The position numbers were made by a program, and so were the translations under genes. From positions 28,709,498 through 28,773,497 of the forward strand of contig NC_026660.2 of NCBI RefSeq assembly GCF_000004075.3: DNA of 64,000 bases. Direction: 5' to 3'. Positions 12,728-26,600 of this stretch are shown here, piece after piece. The stretch comes from Cucumis sativus (taxonomy: Eukaryota > Streptophyta > Magnoliopsida > Cucurbitales > Cucurbitaceae). A model generated the notes under the pieces. It worked only from the letters and a program-made list of their open reading frames with translations, had not been told where the DNA came from and made no database searches. Within the stretch, counting starts at the first letter, position 1. Every line of letters begins with the position of its first letter.

Positions 12728-15700
12728 ACGACTGACATCCATTTCTCTTAATTTAATTAATGGTAAATCATATTTTAAAGGGACTAAATGATATTTAATA
12801 AGTTCATTTAAAATCAATTTGTCATTAATATTGGAGTACATACAGTATGTGTAATCATATTTTAAGTAAAAAAATTTCTTTATTATTCTCTTTTCCTTTT
12901 CAACGAAAATCGTATGTGGTGTCCACCATTGATCATGTATTAAACAGTTTAATGATAAGAAAAGAAAAAAGCACCATAAATATTTGTCTACATCATTTTT
13001 GCAAATCTCTCCATCATTTTTCTTAATCCTTTTAACTATGCATTTTATTTTATTTATCAACCACTTCAATTCTTATATTTGACTTCATTCGTTAAATTTT
13101 ATTATCTCTTCTGATGATTTTTATTAATATCTAATCCATCTCCAAACTACAATAAATTTAAGATTTATTAAAACATGTATGTAAATTAAAATCAAACCAT
13201 TAGATTCTTTTTTAAAAAAAACAAACTATTTACCATTTATATAAAAAAAAAAAAACTATTAAACGGCAAAAATCCATTATTTTCAATGAAGTTTAACCTT
13301 TTGTATATTTCGTTATTTTTTACACTTATTTTATGTTTATTTATTATTACTATTTATGGTTGATAATGCATTAACACTTTCTCTATTTATACTATTGCAC
13401 TTCCGATAAAAAAGATTGGTATGTAACAATTTTTTAAAATGAAATTGTGGTAAATGATATAAAAAATATAACTCTTTACAAAATATAACAAAATTTCAAA
13501 TTAAATTTGATAAATTTTATTATATTTTGTAAATAATTTTATTATTTTGTTATTTTTTAAAATGTATCGTAGTTTATTAAAAACATGAAATGCATTGACT
13601 CAAAAACAATCTTCCAATGGCTATTTTAAGAAATATTTTTTAATTACATTTTGGTTGGAGTTAAGGAGGGAGCACACAAAAGGTACATACAACTTACTAC
13701 ACCACATAGTCATTATATGATTGAATATATTTGTACAAGTCGAGCAATGGAGTTGCAAAACTTTTTCATGGACCAAATAGCATCATCCATGAAAAACGTT
13801 ACTTCTTATTTAAAAAAAGTTCTTTAATTCGTGTATAAAAAAAGAAGACAAACGTGTTATTAGATGCAACATGATCTTTATTAAATGCACCGACTCACTA
13901 CTACATGCATAAGTATTTTCAAAATTGTTTTCAAATATATCATAACGAATTAAAAATATTTATGTATATAACAAAATATCATTGTCTATATGTGATAGAT
14001 TGCGATAGACCACAACACTATCATGACAAACAGACACGAACAATAATTTATTACAAATAGATTGTGATAGCTAGACCATATATGTAAAAGAAAAACGATT
14101 AGTTTTATCCTATAAAATAAATTTCCTACAGTATATATAAATACTATTTACATGGATGTCTCATTAATAACTCACGTGGAATAGAATCGCTGAAAATTCA
14201 AAAGTCCGTAAAATATCATTAAATTTGAGAGACCCTAAGCTATCTATAAAAGAGATATAAATCCCAAATGTACAAATTGACTGCTTCTGTTTCTGCTTCA
14301 ACTACACAAGTGCTTCCTATTACAATAATACAAATTTTAAAATAAATATTATTTCATCCACTGTGAAGATCTATGTATCAAATGAACACAAATTTGTTTT
14401 CTCAATTTCGCATAAAAGTTTGAATGAAATCTCCTTAACCAATCTTGAAATCTTTATTAAAATTAGTGATGATTTTGTATATCTACTAAATATTGAGCTG
14501 CCTCATTTCAAGTTCAAGCAAAAAAAAAAAAAAAAGAACTTTTAATTTATATGAGACTCTCAGTTTAGGAATGATATGAGAATTGTAGTGTTCCAATACA
14601 ATTTATGAAGAGTGAGAACCAAGCAATCTGCAAACCATAATTTCTCCATCATTATTCCAGTCTCGGCCATTGGACATTATCATGTACTTCATCTATATAG
14701 CCTTTCTACATCATTTCATGTGCCTCATTACCAAATATTACCATGTGCTTTATATGTTTATTTTAATTCATAATTGGATTCTTTTATTTATTATAATTAT
14801 TAATTTGCATTATTTAAATTTAATATTATTTCCATTCATGAATTTTCAAATTTGAGATGTGTGGTTATATCTAATTAATCTATACAAATAGTTTTTTATT
14901 ACTGTATCTAACGAAAGATTAGTATTAGAAAATAAACAAAATATATAAACTCTTGGTTTAGCTTAGTGAATTCATGCAAATACATTATAAAAAAGATTCA
15001 CACTGTCCGATCAACTTGTTAGGAATGTATCATCTTGATTATTTAGAACTTTTAGTTTGATCATAAAGTACAAACCTTTTCTATATGTAAATAGAAAATT
15101 AATTGAGAAATTAGAAGAAAACAATAAAAAATAGTCAAACATTCAGTAATTACATGAAAAAAACCATATATATATAATAAATGACATCATGATGATTTAA
15201 ATTTATAGTAATTACATGTATACAAAGCCCACAAATTCGAGCATACTGGTGGGCGGCTAATGTGGGTGAAATGAATAAATTTTCTAACGCTTACTATATT
15301 TCCAAATCAATAACAAAACTTTGGCCTCTATGTTTATTTAAAGATGATCGATGCTACCTATCTTATTACACAAGAAATTAAATATCTTATATATATATAT
15401 ATTTTTTTTTTTAATTAAGAACAAGAAGGTCTGCAAATATGTTTAATATTGACTTATTATGCTAAAAATTAAAAAAAAAAAAAGATATAGACTAATCTTT
15501 AGCTAGCCTCTACCTAACATTCATTATCATCATATAATTGTCCTTGAATTTAAAACAATTATTATTGTTCACTCTAATATACATGACCTAAACTTTAATT
15601 AAGATTGACCTTAAAAGAGTTGTGAATTTAATTGGATATTCATCAACTTGAAATCGTGTTAAATTTGATGTTTTATGTAGCTACGTGCAAGAAAAATATG

Positions 15701-17128
15701 TGATTGGTATTTGTTACATATTCAAGTATAATATAATAAACGTGGTTTAGTTAGTAAGATTCCAGTTTTATATTCCATTTCACACTATAGTAGTTGTTTA
15801 AAATCCTAACATTCTAACCTTCCTTTTCAAAATGTTTTGATATATTAATATAATATGAATTTTATAACAGCTAGCTACAATGTAATTGAAATTAATAAGA
15901 TATATATTTCTAATTTAGTATATATGCTAATTTAGTTTAGTTTGCAAATTATTTCATCTCTCTAATTTTTTTTTTTTTCATTCTTTACCTGAATGTAATC
16001 TTTACTTGAAGTATATATAGATGGATATTTATGGATACAAACGGTTGAGAATCAATAATGAAAGCAATGAAGATATCATAGAAAAAACCAATATGTAAAT
16101 AAATGCATAGATTATATAGATCTCAATTATATTCACCTGAAAGCTGCATAACAAATAACTTCCCCATCAAACCAATAATAATAGACATACTTTCATAAAT
16201 AATGAATAATGTTTTACTAAAAAATATATATATATATATAAACAAACAAAACTCATACCATCAACCCATAAATAAAATGTCAAGTCAACAATAAATCGAT
16301 ATATATCACGTAATTCTTTGAAATTCTCTTAATTTTCCATATCGTGTTAATCTAATGTTGGACATATAGTATGATATTCCATATAAGGAATAGTAAATCT
16401 AGTTTAGGAAGAGTTTAATATAAAATTATTAACCTAAAATAATGTATAAACATTATAGTCAAATACTACCAAATATATTGAATAGTTATACTTCTCCCAT
16501 GCAAATGAGTTTTCTGTCCTTTTGATTGTAAAAACTAATTTGATGGATTCATATTAGATTATTTTCAATGTAGATGATACTTCCGACTGATTAAGTTATT
16601 TGGCCTAATAATTCATTAAGGAATGTTTTGTGGTATGCCTTTCGTGTTTACTTTTTTTTTTTTTCTCCTCGTTCTAGAAACAAAGTTTCTCATTTGTTGT
16701 CCCACTTGGCTTTGGCAATTCATATGGTTTAGTTTTGTAGTGGGAGAGTTTAACTTTTTTTTTTTTTTGGGTTAAGTTATGCTATGTTACATAACGTATT
16801 TTTTTCTACATAATTTTTTGTATTGATATAGTTTTATTTATTTGTTATTTTTTGAATGAGAGATTTGTTGGTTGATTTTAAAAATTATAAGGATCAAACT
16901 TACAGTAAAACTATACTGCAATCAATAATTAATTAATATGGCAACAATACAAAAAAAAGATTGAATATTGATGTGAATAATATTGAACTAATCTCATTTT
17001 GAGAAAATAAAAACAGGTACATTGGGTGGGACAGTATCTAAAATTATTTAGGTTAATTAGATTGGGGAGATGGTGAAGTACATAAAAGCAAAGTAATTGT
17101 GACGGTTGAGATCATCATTTAACTGTAG

Positions 17129-17194
17129 GTCCCACAAATAAAAAACTTCCGAATCGGAGTTTGGTCAACCACCATCCCCATCAAATGCCACGTG
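17129..17194. promoter_or_regulatory. Promoter motifs: TCP site, W-box, G-box
   Basis: Upstream of the start codon at 17319 lie GGTCCCAC (17129-17136, class I TCP type), GGTCAA (17163-17168, the complement of the W-box core TTGACC bound by WRKY factors) and CACGTG (17189-17194, the G-box bound by bZIP and bHLH factors). All three fall within 66 bases, about 125-190 bases before the ATG, the usual location of plant proximal elements. This suggests stress or hormone control, but the evidence is motif matching only. Confidence 0.4.
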
Positions 17195-17318
17195 TTAAAA
17201 ATCTAACCGTACTTTTGTTTACAATGTGGGATGTTACCAAATCTCTACCCTCAAAACAACAATAATACAAATATCCGCCAAGAGATCCAAATTACTAAAT
17301 TAAATTCCCACCAATCAC

Positions 17319-17654
17319 ATGGGTAACTGTTGCAAAGCTCAATCCTCCACTCCGGTGATGGAAGGCAGCCATCCGACGACTCCCCCGTTCAAGAACCACC
17401 CTCAGAGAAGGAACCAAGAAGGTAGTTCTAAAGAGACTAATTTGAGAGAGGTGAAAATAAGGATGACGAAGAAGGAGCTTCAAGAATTGGTTGGATGGTT
17501 AAACATGGCGGATTCTAGCTTTGAACAGGTTATGGCTCGCCTTGTGAATGTTATTAACTATCAAAATGGTGATAATAATAATGACCAAGTTGTGAAATTG
17601 CGTCAGCAACGTTCGTGGAGGCCTTCATTGCAAAGCATTCCTGAGATGATTTGA
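17319..17654 (+). CDS. Small plant-specific protein with N-myristoylation signal
   Basis: Intronless 111-aa gene. It begins MGNCCKAQSST: glycine 2 with a following small/polar context is a classic N-myristoylation signal, and cysteines 4 and 5 could be palmitoylated, so membrane attachment at the plasma membrane is likely. The middle contains EVKIRMTKKELQELVGWL (about residues 44-61), a segment seen in a family of uncharacterised small plant proteins with MGNC starts. The C-terminal part is basic and ends with a WRPSLQSIPEM segment, also typical. The N-terminal third is proline- and serine-rich and probably disordered. No enzymatic motif is present. Molecular function is unknown; the promoter motifs hint at stress regulation. 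The next gene downstream is 3.7 kb away. Confidence 0.8.
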   Translation: MGNCCKAQSSTPVMEGSHPTTPPFKNHPQRRNQEGSSKETNLREVKIRMTKKELQELVGWLNMADSSFEQVMARLVNVINYQNGDNNNDQVVKLRQQRSWRPSLQSIPEMI

Positions 17655-20600
17655 AGTACGTATATATCTAAAATATTTTTATTATTTGTTTCTTGAAACA
17701 AAATATATTATTTTCGGTTTCTTCTATTTTATTTCTTCTTAAGATTGTGTATTATTTAAAATACTACCATTGGAAAGATATGAAAGGGAAATAATCGAAC
17801 GGATTCTAGGATGCTGTTTAGATTTAACCCATTGTGATATTAATTATACTTAAATGGAATCGAGATTATATGGGGATCATAATTCAGTTTAATAGAAATG
17901 AGTATATGGGTTGTTTTTGTTTTTGTTTTCTTTTATACATCTACAAATCTACATCCACCTAACCTAATTTTATAGGATCAGTCGTTTAATGTTCAAAAAT
18001 TATGTGCCAAAGAAACTTATAGATAGAACTCATAACTAAACTATTTATTAAGGTCGTGCTTTTATATACTACTGAGTCAACCACTGTGTTCGTGAAGATA
18101 AGTTATAAGCAATAATAATAACGTTGGAAAAAGAATTAGAGGACCCTATGTAGTGTAGGACTCATTGGAATGAAACTTGAGATACAAATGATGGTTCCAA
18201 AATCGCTACCACACACTTGTTGTATGATTTAATTTTTATCTAAAATTTGAAATCTTTCTACTCTAAACGCAGTTCTGTGAGAAGAGAATATATGGTGTGT
18301 ATAAGTATTTTTCTTAATTAAAAAAAAAAAAAGACAAAGGCATATGTATATTATGTATAATTATAAAACTTTAACCTGCACATTTTGGTGTGGGATTTTA
18401 TTTGTGAAATAGAACTTATGTTTGTCTCATTAGATTGTGTAAATGATCTAGACACTTCAAATAGGTTGGACATTTAATATATGTTTTTGTATAAAATTCG
18501 TGATTAATTTGTACAATTCAAACAAAGTCCACAAATTTAGATTTACTAAATTCTGAAGCACATAAACCCTAGAGATACATAAAAAAAGTAATATTGGGCG
18601 TGTTGCTTTGCTAGGTTTGGTACCGTTGACAAATTGTACCAAATAGTTAAGATGATAATTTAACAACCATATAAGATATTGTGTTGATTAATTTGATTTT
18701 TAGTTGGAGTACATATGTTTGTTGACCAGCTAGTCCTTTTCTTTTGAAATTATAAAGCATGTGTTATGTGTTTGGTTAATTATGGAATGATTAATGAGTC
18801 AAAATGTTATATTATTTGATGTGTATTATATATAAATCTATTTGTTTGAATGGCAATAATCCAGATTGATGCAAAACTTTGATAATTAGGTATTGCGCTG
18901 TTATATGACTTATGAGAAGAGACCACGTTTATCTTCAGATCCAACCCAAAACATAATATGGTAAATTTATTTATTTTTTCTTTTCTAAAAAATGTCGGTA
19001 ATGTCTTGCTCACATGCCGCTCACGTGCCCTACAATTATTATCTCATTTGGGGTTTCACCTTTCTTTCACTACAATTTTTTCTTTCCTTTTTGTTTCCAT
19101 TTATAAAATTATGTACCCTTTTCCTTTTATGAATAATTATAAGAGTGATTTTATGTTTATGAAATACAGGGATGTGGTCTACAATTATCTAGTTTTATAA
19201 AGTAATTGCAAATATAGTATTAAAAAAATAAAAAAAAGAAAATGTAGCATTTTTAAAATTTTATTATTATTAATTTTTAGTTATGTGATAATATAGTTGA
19301 TTGGTTTGGGTAATGATCATAATCATAAATATTATTATTCATCTACATGTGCTGTATGTTTTTGCTTTTCTTTTCTTTATTTCTGTGATGATAAATTTTC
19401 AGCATATTGAAAATTATTTAAGCAGCACATGGTGATACTTTACAAAATCAAACTATATATATGAGTTTTTGCGTTTCAGGGTGGTAAACTAAATTTATAG
19501 AATATTTGTTAATCAAAGAAAAACCTTAAGAGAAAACCTATGAAAAAATCCAACTTAATTATACTTTATCTTCTGATTCCATATTCTAAAACTAGGTTAT
19601 GAGAAAATTTGGTGTAAGCTGAAAGTTAAAAGTTAAAATTTTCATATTTAGCTTTATCCTCACAATTTGTTAAAGAAATCAAATAATAAATAATGAATAT
19701 GTACTTGAATTATACATGTAAATTAAAAGCTGTAATCACGGCGTTGTACTCATTCTTTAGTCCATTTGGAAACTCCTAAACCATACTTGCCTTTTGATAT
19801 GAAAATAATCTCACCAATTATTCTGTAATCCAATATAAACTTTTGGAAGAAATTCTTCAATCTAAGTTTGTTTGTTTGTTCTTTTTTTTTCTCCTTTTAC
19901 AGATGAATAATATTGACTATTCAATGATGGGAGATTTGGAATTGAAAGAATTTTGTCTTATATAAAAATGTGTTTTCTCCTCTTCGACTTAAAGTAACGT
20001 ATTTATTAAAGCCACTTGGCTACAACTACGAGAAAAGCATTTTCATTATATATAGTTTTGAAAAAAAAATACTTTTCTTATCTTCCAATTTTGGAGAATA
20101 TGTTAATTAATAGACTTAACCTTAATTTAGAATTGACGTAGCATTTAAAATAATGGACGTTCTTTTAAGAAAATCAATTGAGAGAGAAAAAATAAACATT
20201 AGGTAAAATGAAAGAAATAGTATACAATGTTTGGTAATACAAACAAAAGCATCACTTCAACTGTTTTTTATATTTATACTTAATTTATAATTTCTTATAA
20301 TAATATAATTATTTGAAAACATATGATTTTGATTCAACAAATTTTAATGTGAATAATTTGATAAAGTTTTTCTTTAAATTATTGTTACGTGAAATTGAAC
20401 CAATTAAAATATTTGTAGTAGATGTGAGAAAGTGAATTAACATAGAATGATAATTTGAGAAGTATAATGATTAAGTTCTCAAAAAAGAAACCTAACTTGC
20501 ATCTTAGTTATAGAAGTATAACCAATGGTTGAGTTTCATAGATAAAAAATGTTTTTAAAAGATAAAAACAAAAAAAAAAAAAAACCAATTTGTTACGTGG

Positions 20601-21386
20601 TAGTATAGTCTAAAAGTTGAATATAATAAAATCTGAATATAATAAAATCTACTGAATTTAAATGTGATGATATTGATAGATTGATAAATATTTACTTTAT
20701 CAAACTAACTAGTTTCTCGAAGTTTTCATATAACAACTTTCTATAATTTGCAAATATGAAGTCTGTAAAGGGTGTTTAAAGTAATTTTATTTGTATTATT
20801 TTCGAAATAAGAAAAGATTAAGAAACATTGCCATGGATAGAAAAAATATGAACTATTTACAAGATATTAATATTAGAAAGTAAAATGCCCCCAATTAAGA
20901 AATTGTTATTTTTTTTTTCCTACAGTTACTTTTTAAGTTTAAATTGCCATATTATTTACTTATTTTGTAATAAGTAAAAGATTACTATAAAGAGTCCTTT
21001 AAATTGAAATCTTAGAATTAAAAAAACACACAAATTCTTAAAAGTTCAACAACTTGAAAATATATGTTGAAAACTTAGACCAAATGCAGGGACTAAACAT
21101 ATAGTTTATCCTAATAAGTTTTCATGGACTTGAGTTTGATTCCGTAATCTTCTGCAACCTTCAAGGGAAAACTGGAAGAGAGAAGAAAAAAGGAAAAGGA
21201 ATAAAGGAAAAGAAACCGTTCAAAACACCAAAATTAAAGAAAGCTCCTTAACACCAGCAGCCAAGTGAATGCTTAGAAAAATTTCTTTAATTCATATAAG
21301 AAAGCTCATTAACAAAATTAAAGCTCGAAGGAAAAAGTAATCAAGTTTCCAACGATTTGATTGATGAAAACTATGGTGAGTTTTCT
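17655..21386. other. AT-rich intergenic region
   Basis: No gene seen in 3.7 kb. It contains the presumed 3' untranslated region of the preceding gene, a telo-box-like AAACCCTA at 18564-18571, homopolymer runs and a 16-base perfect tandem duplication at 20619-20650. Open frames at 18457-19200 are short and low-complexity. Confidence 0.6.
20619..20650. repeat. 16-base perfect tandem duplication
   Basis: The unit GAATATAATAAAATCT occurs twice back to back, at 20619-20634 and 20635-20650, consistent with recent replication slippage. Confidence 0.8.
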
Positions 21387-21725
21387 TCAAGATGATAACA
21401 AAACAGGAAAATTGGCAAAGTTAGTTTGTTTCCGGCCAAACAACGACTTGCAATTTCTGATCTGTGTAATAACTTGCTTGTAAACACCAATCTTGAGAGT
21501 TGAAATACTTCCCATTGCACTCTTCTTCAGCCTCTTCAATCTCCTCCCAAATCTAACCTTCAGCCTTCGAATTCTAATTCTCAGATACGAAGGTTTCCCC
21601 ATGGAATCTGCTCTTTCCAACACTTTGTTGATTAGAAACTGTGCTCTTCGATGAATTATCTCTTCTGGATCTTCTTTATCAACCTTACAGTAACCATTCG
21701 ACCTCTTAGTAAGAACCAAACTCAT
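21387..21725 (-). CDS. Small conserved plant protein of unknown function
   Basis: Intronless 112-aa gene read from the ATG at 21725. The N-terminus, with KRSNGYCKVDKEDPEEIIHR at residues 7-26 followed by RAQFLINKVLERADS, resembles a family of small uncharacterised dicot proteins. A very basic central stretch (YLRIRIRRLKVRFGRRLKRL, residues 47-66) could bind nucleic acid, membranes or calmodulin, but no known domain is visible. The C-terminal half is mildly hydrophobic. No signal peptide or membrane segment is evident. Function is unknown. It is transcribed away from Derlin-2, with 1.9 kb between the two start codons. Confidence 0.7.
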   Translation of the reverse strand: MSLVLTKRSNGYCKVDKEDPEEIIHRRAQFLINKVLERADSMGKPSYLRIRIRRLKVRFGRRLKRLKKSAMGSISTLKIGVYKQVITQIRNCKSLFGRKQTNFANFPVLLSS

Positions 21726-22360
21726 TTCTCTCTTCTAAACTAAGCTCAGGTGTAGGCAGTGGGGAGAGTTTGAGTGGAGACATGGCATTTTATGAGTGAA
21801 TTTATGTGGAAGTGTGAAAGTGTGAACTTTGGCTGTGGGGTCAATGAAGAAGGTCATCCATAAGGCAATGAAGAAGCAAGCTAGCACAGCATGTGCTTTA
21901 AATTATGAAGGGAGACTAAGCGGCTCCTGAGCTGGCCTTCAGATCATGTGTACATGATTCACATTAAATCTTAAACCAGGAAAATAATATGCATATCTTA
22001 ACTTATAACCCTTCTGTTAAAATGATTAATATTTGATAATCATATAAACAAAGGGTAAAGGTAAGTACCTAGCTTTTGTCAGTAATATTAAAGAGATGTT
22101 AATATAAATGATCCAATAAAACACTTTCTAAAGATCCCTGAAGCGACTGTCAGATGGAACTCCGTAGTCAAAATTTGCAGCATGGAACCATCCAATTGGA
22201 ATATAAAACAGACCAAAATTCCACCGACACAAAAAGTATCTTTGAAAAAAGGAATAGAAGTCACAATAGTAATAAAGAAAATGAAGGTCAAATGTATGGA
22301 TGAGACTACATGTCGCTGGATTTAGACTGTCTATTCATAGATATGACTTAAGAGTCAACT

Positions 22361-22482
22361 AGCTAAGAGCTATCTTTTATTTCTTTATTACATGAAGAAT
22401 CTTATGCATTAGACGATCAAATTTTCCACCGGCTAAGGAAGTCTGTCTAAGCTAAGACTATCTTCCATTTCTTTATTACATG
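22361..22482. repeat. Imperfect 34-base direct repeat
   Basis: Both copies (22361-22394 and 22450-22482) read AGCTAAG then ATCTT, then ATTTCTTTATTACATG, with small differences between. This points to a local segmental duplication of about 89 bases that has diverged. Confidence 0.55.
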
Positions 22483-23212
22483 CTGACAAAACAGTGCTAA
22501 GATAGTAGTTTTTCCTAGAAACTGATAAAATATAGATCTACCTACTTATATGAAATACTGCAGATATGGAAGCGCTCCTATAATCTTCCAGCAAGTGGGT
22601 TGATTTACCTTAGCAGTTAGAACCAAACCCATCTGGAAGTTCATGGAACACAAGACAACAATCTCTGGAGATGTCATCATTCTTCCCCTAGTTCATTTTC
22701 CTCTGTTCAAAGTGGATAGTTGATGCTCACAATTTTAAAGGATACCAGCGACAAAAGTTTGAGTGTCGTTGGTTGAATTTCTGGTATAATACTCCTTAAC
22801 AAGTTAGGAACTTCCATCTGAGCAAATTACCCTTATATAGATATTGGGGCAGCAATTCGTTTCCAGGGCGTGGTGACATTGGAAATATCAAGAATAGGAA
22901 CACCATTGACACCCATTTTACAGCAGCGCCGATTTATCTAATTTAGCATCCATCCACTATTTGCAAAAAGTTCATGAAAAATAAATTATATTGGAAAATC
23001 TCCTGGTTGCAATGATCATATTAGTGAGAGGCTAAAGCTTAGTGATGAAGAATTCAAAGCCTGGTTAATGGCTTGTCGAGCATTTCCCCATCTGCATCTG
23101 GTCCAGCACTGAAAAACCTTGAATTTTGTGACTATTGGGATGGAGAGAAGGTGAAAGCTTTGGTTAAAAAATAACAAGGGAGGACGCAGTGAAAAATTGG
23201 CTGGCTGTGGAT

Positions 23213-23285
23213 TGGGCCTGGAAACTAGGACTGCTGGCCCATGTAAAACGAGGGCTCCATGAAATCAATTAATGGGCCGAGCCCA
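23213..23285. promoter_or_regulatory. Site II element cluster upstream of Derlin-2
   Basis: Four TGGGCY elements in either orientation: TGGGCC at 23213-23218, GGCCCA at 23236-23241, TGGGCC at 23273-23278 and AGCCCA at 23280-23285, about 360-430 bases before the start codon. Site II elements are typical of constitutively or growth-regulated plant genes and are bound by TCP factors. Motif-based inference. Confidence 0.5.
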
Positions 23286-23645
23286 AGAAAAACGTCATTC
23301 CATTTTTGTGGTAAATTGTAATATAACAGTAAGATTAGTGAATTTACGAAAGCGATGATTGGTTCGTGGAATAGACTCGCGCTGTTATTCGCGCCAAATC
23401 GTCACCGCCACGTAAAAGAGCAGAACGGGGAATAGCGAGTTTGTTTTCTTTCGCCGTCTTTCTCCTCTAAATTTTTTCCTTTCCGACTCTGCGGATCTCT
23501 TTCCCAGTTGGGATTTCGCCGGAGAATCTCTTTCGCTCCGAGCTCCGGTTCTTCTTTCAAGCTTATAAACATTACCCCCTTCTTCGTCTTCGATCTTCAC
23601 CTGACGTTTTTTTCTTTATAGGGAATCATTTCTTTCTGAGATTCG

Positions 23646-26600
23646 ATGGCTCAAGCCGTTGAAGAATGGTACAAGCAAATGCCTATTATCACCCGTTCCT
23701 ATCTCACGGCTGCTATTGCTACCACAATTGGTTGTTCTCTTGATGTATGTACCTTGCCTCTCCTTATCCATTTCTTGCTGTAGCTCATCTAGGTTTACCT
23801 CTTTGTTCTTTCTAGGGATAATCTTTTATGTTATTGTTTGAAACGGAATATTTTTAGAATGCCTTCACAGTTTTCTCTCAGTTTCGATTTTGATTGTTAT
23901 GAATTCATTAATTCTTTGTTTTTCCTATCCCGGATGATTACTGATATCGATTAATATTACTTGAGGGATTTTAGTTATTAGCAAGTCTTTAGATTTAAAT
24001 ATTGGTTGCCTATTGTGATCATCGTTGATTTTATTGACCCGTGGGGATTTATGTACAAATTTCTTTAGTTGTGGTGTCAATGTTTCCTGATACTGGGTGG
24101 TTCAAAATGGGTGCACAACGTATTGTTGTTTCAGGTTGATTTCAATTGAAATATAATACAATTAGAACGTGTGTTTTATCCCTTTAATATCTTATTGCCA
24201 TTTGTTAGTCATCACTATTTTTGTTAACTTTAGAGTTTAACAGCTGATTTATTGTTGTAGCTTATCATTTCGTTTATTCAATAATTTCTCATGGGTTTGA
24301 TACTCTACAGATTATCTCTCCGCATCATCTTTACTTGAACCCTATCCTTGTGGCCAAGAAGTATCAGTTCTGGCGTCTCATTACCAACTTCTTGTTCTTC
24401 CGTAAAATGGGTAATTATTGAAATTCAACCTTGTCTTGGCTTTTATGAATTTCGACTAACGTGGTGCTTTATAGGTATCGTGGAATGATTAGAATAACTG
24501 GTTCGGTGACAGATTTTTTGTAACTATAGGATGTAATTTGTTCACTAGAAATTGACGCTATTATTTCTATACCTCTTCACAAATATGATGAAATGACGTA
24601 TATTGTTATGTTAAAATATTGTACTATTTTTTATGCTACTGCCTACAACATTTTTCCTACAAACTACTATATATTTTATCTTCCTTCAAAAGTTCAATAA
24701 TTTTTAATGAAGCTTTTATGTACATCGCAAGTTCTGTGTTATTTGTTGGATCAAACAATTAGATGAGCGATTGCAAAGGCAAGGTTGCTGACTAAAGTGG
24801 TTATCTCTTAGCATCGATTATCTGTCTGACATTTTAGACCATCGACTGCTGACATGAAGAAACTCATTCATTTACTTGAGCTTTTGTTATATTAGCCCCT
24901 AAAGCTTGCATTTATTTCTTCATGGAAGCTTTAATGCAATGATGAAGCTCAATTCATGTCTTGCTCCAGAACTAGAAGTAGAAATATATCCTTCGTTTGG
25001 CAACTGTTATAAAATGTACATTAGTTAACACCTTTAAAGCAAAATAATTACTATTGATAGCAACATGTAAATTTGTATCTGATGAAACATGAAAGCCAAT
25101 CATTAAGTATACTAGTTTTTCATGTACATATAATTGGTAATTGTAGAAAACCGTTTCTTTTTTTCTTTGTACAAACATTCCTTATTAGCTTCCATCTGCT
25201 GCCATTTTCTGATTATAGTCATTGGTCATCAACTTTTGAAATAAGTGCTCATGCAGACTTGCATTGCATGAGAGTGACATTAGTGTCCTGTTCTTGTTTA
25301 TTGAGGTTTTATGTTTTATGAAATTCTATTCTATATGCACATGGGATGCAATTAGCAATTGAAGCAGTGCTGACCTACATTGTGCAAGTTTGTTGCACAT
25401 GTTCTTTTATTCCATGTGGCAAATTTTTGTAGAGGGGAGTTCCTTGTTGGTTTTTGTTGCAAAATTTCTAGATTGACATCACAATGTTTTGACAAGTGAC
25501 CGTGAACCTTCAAAGTTTTTTCGTTGAACTCACATTTTATGATTTAGCCATCTTTTGCACTGTATTTTATGGTTTGGTTACCACTTTTGTGCCCATCATT
25601 TAGTACTAAAGAGCTGGAAAATGTGGCATGTTCAATCTTTCTTGACTTTTTCAGCCTTTCTGTTTATAGATATACTGTATGGATATATTTCTTTTGGATA
25701 AGACGAAGACAACTATCTGACGTTCCACTCTTAATTTCTGATGTGTCTGTTATTGCCAGATTTGGATTTTTTGTTTCACATGTTTTTTCTTGCCCGATAC
25801 TGCAAACTTCTGGAAGAAAACTCTTTTAGGGGAAGGACAGCTGATTTCTTTTATATGCTCTTATTTGGGGCCACGGTGCTGACTGGAATTGTTTTGGTTG
25901 GGGGAATGATACCTTACTTGTCTGAGTCAATTGCTGAAGTTATATTCCTTAGCAACTCTCTGACGTTCATGATGGTCAGTTTCTATCTCAGATTAGATGG
26001 GAGCATTCATTTCTTTCCTTTCTTGCAATCCTACTTTTTACTTTAACAAATCTTCTTATACACAGGTTTATGTGTGGAGCAAACAGAACCCATTCATCCA
26101 TATGAGCTTTTTAGGCCTCTTTACTTTCACGGCAGCTTACCTGCCCTGGGTGAGTCAAACTGGGTTTCTTTGCATGTTATTACTCTTCAGTCATCCTTGC
26201 GTTGACAATTTTTTTAGGAATTATCCCAATCCGACGTTAATTCCTTTCAAGTTTAAATCTCTATTCACCAGTACAAGCATCATCTTAAGCTTCACGATAA
26301 ACTATTAAATTTGTCAGCGTTCCTTTTTCCTTCGCAGGTTCTATTAGGATTCTCTGTACTTGTGGGGGCCAGTGCTTGGGTGGATCTACTGGTATGCCGT
26401 CAGACTCTGTATTTGGATTATAATTCTTCATAGTTCCTTATGTGTGATCCGACACTATTTAAGTTTTTGCATAATTCACTAGACTTCTATTGCTTACGGT
26501 CTTGAATTCTAGAAATGTTCTCATCACTTGGAGTCTCCCAAAAGTTTCCATCCGCTTTTCTATGATGTAGAATTGCTAGCAAGTCAGCAAAGTAAATCAA

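Larger units (their letters stand above)
12424..17318. other. AT-rich intergenic region
   Basis: No gene seen in 4.9 kb. The first 300 bases are the upstream region of the coiled-coil gene. A GGT-repeat lies at 12711-12727. Around 13985-14085 there is a patch of short GATAG/CTATC motifs in both orientations that may be an old repetitive element. The final 200 bases form the promoter of the small myristoylated gene. Confidence 0.6.
21726..23645. other. Region between divergent genes; possible gene remnant
   Basis: Bases 21726-22000 are the upstream side of the small minus-strand gene. From about 22080 to 23200 the DNA is richer in GC than typical spacer here and has gene-like texture, but no frame stays open long enough and I recognise no family. 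An imperfect 34-base direct repeat is at 22361-22394 and 22450-22482. The last 450 bases are the Derlin-2 promoter and 5' untranslated region. Confidence 0.45.

Noticed and set aside
12707-13069. Minus-strand open frame ending in six histidines, resembling a His-tag
   Set aside because: The histidines come from the (GGT)n microsatellite. The rest is AT-rich random translation without a domain, and there is no vector sequence around it.
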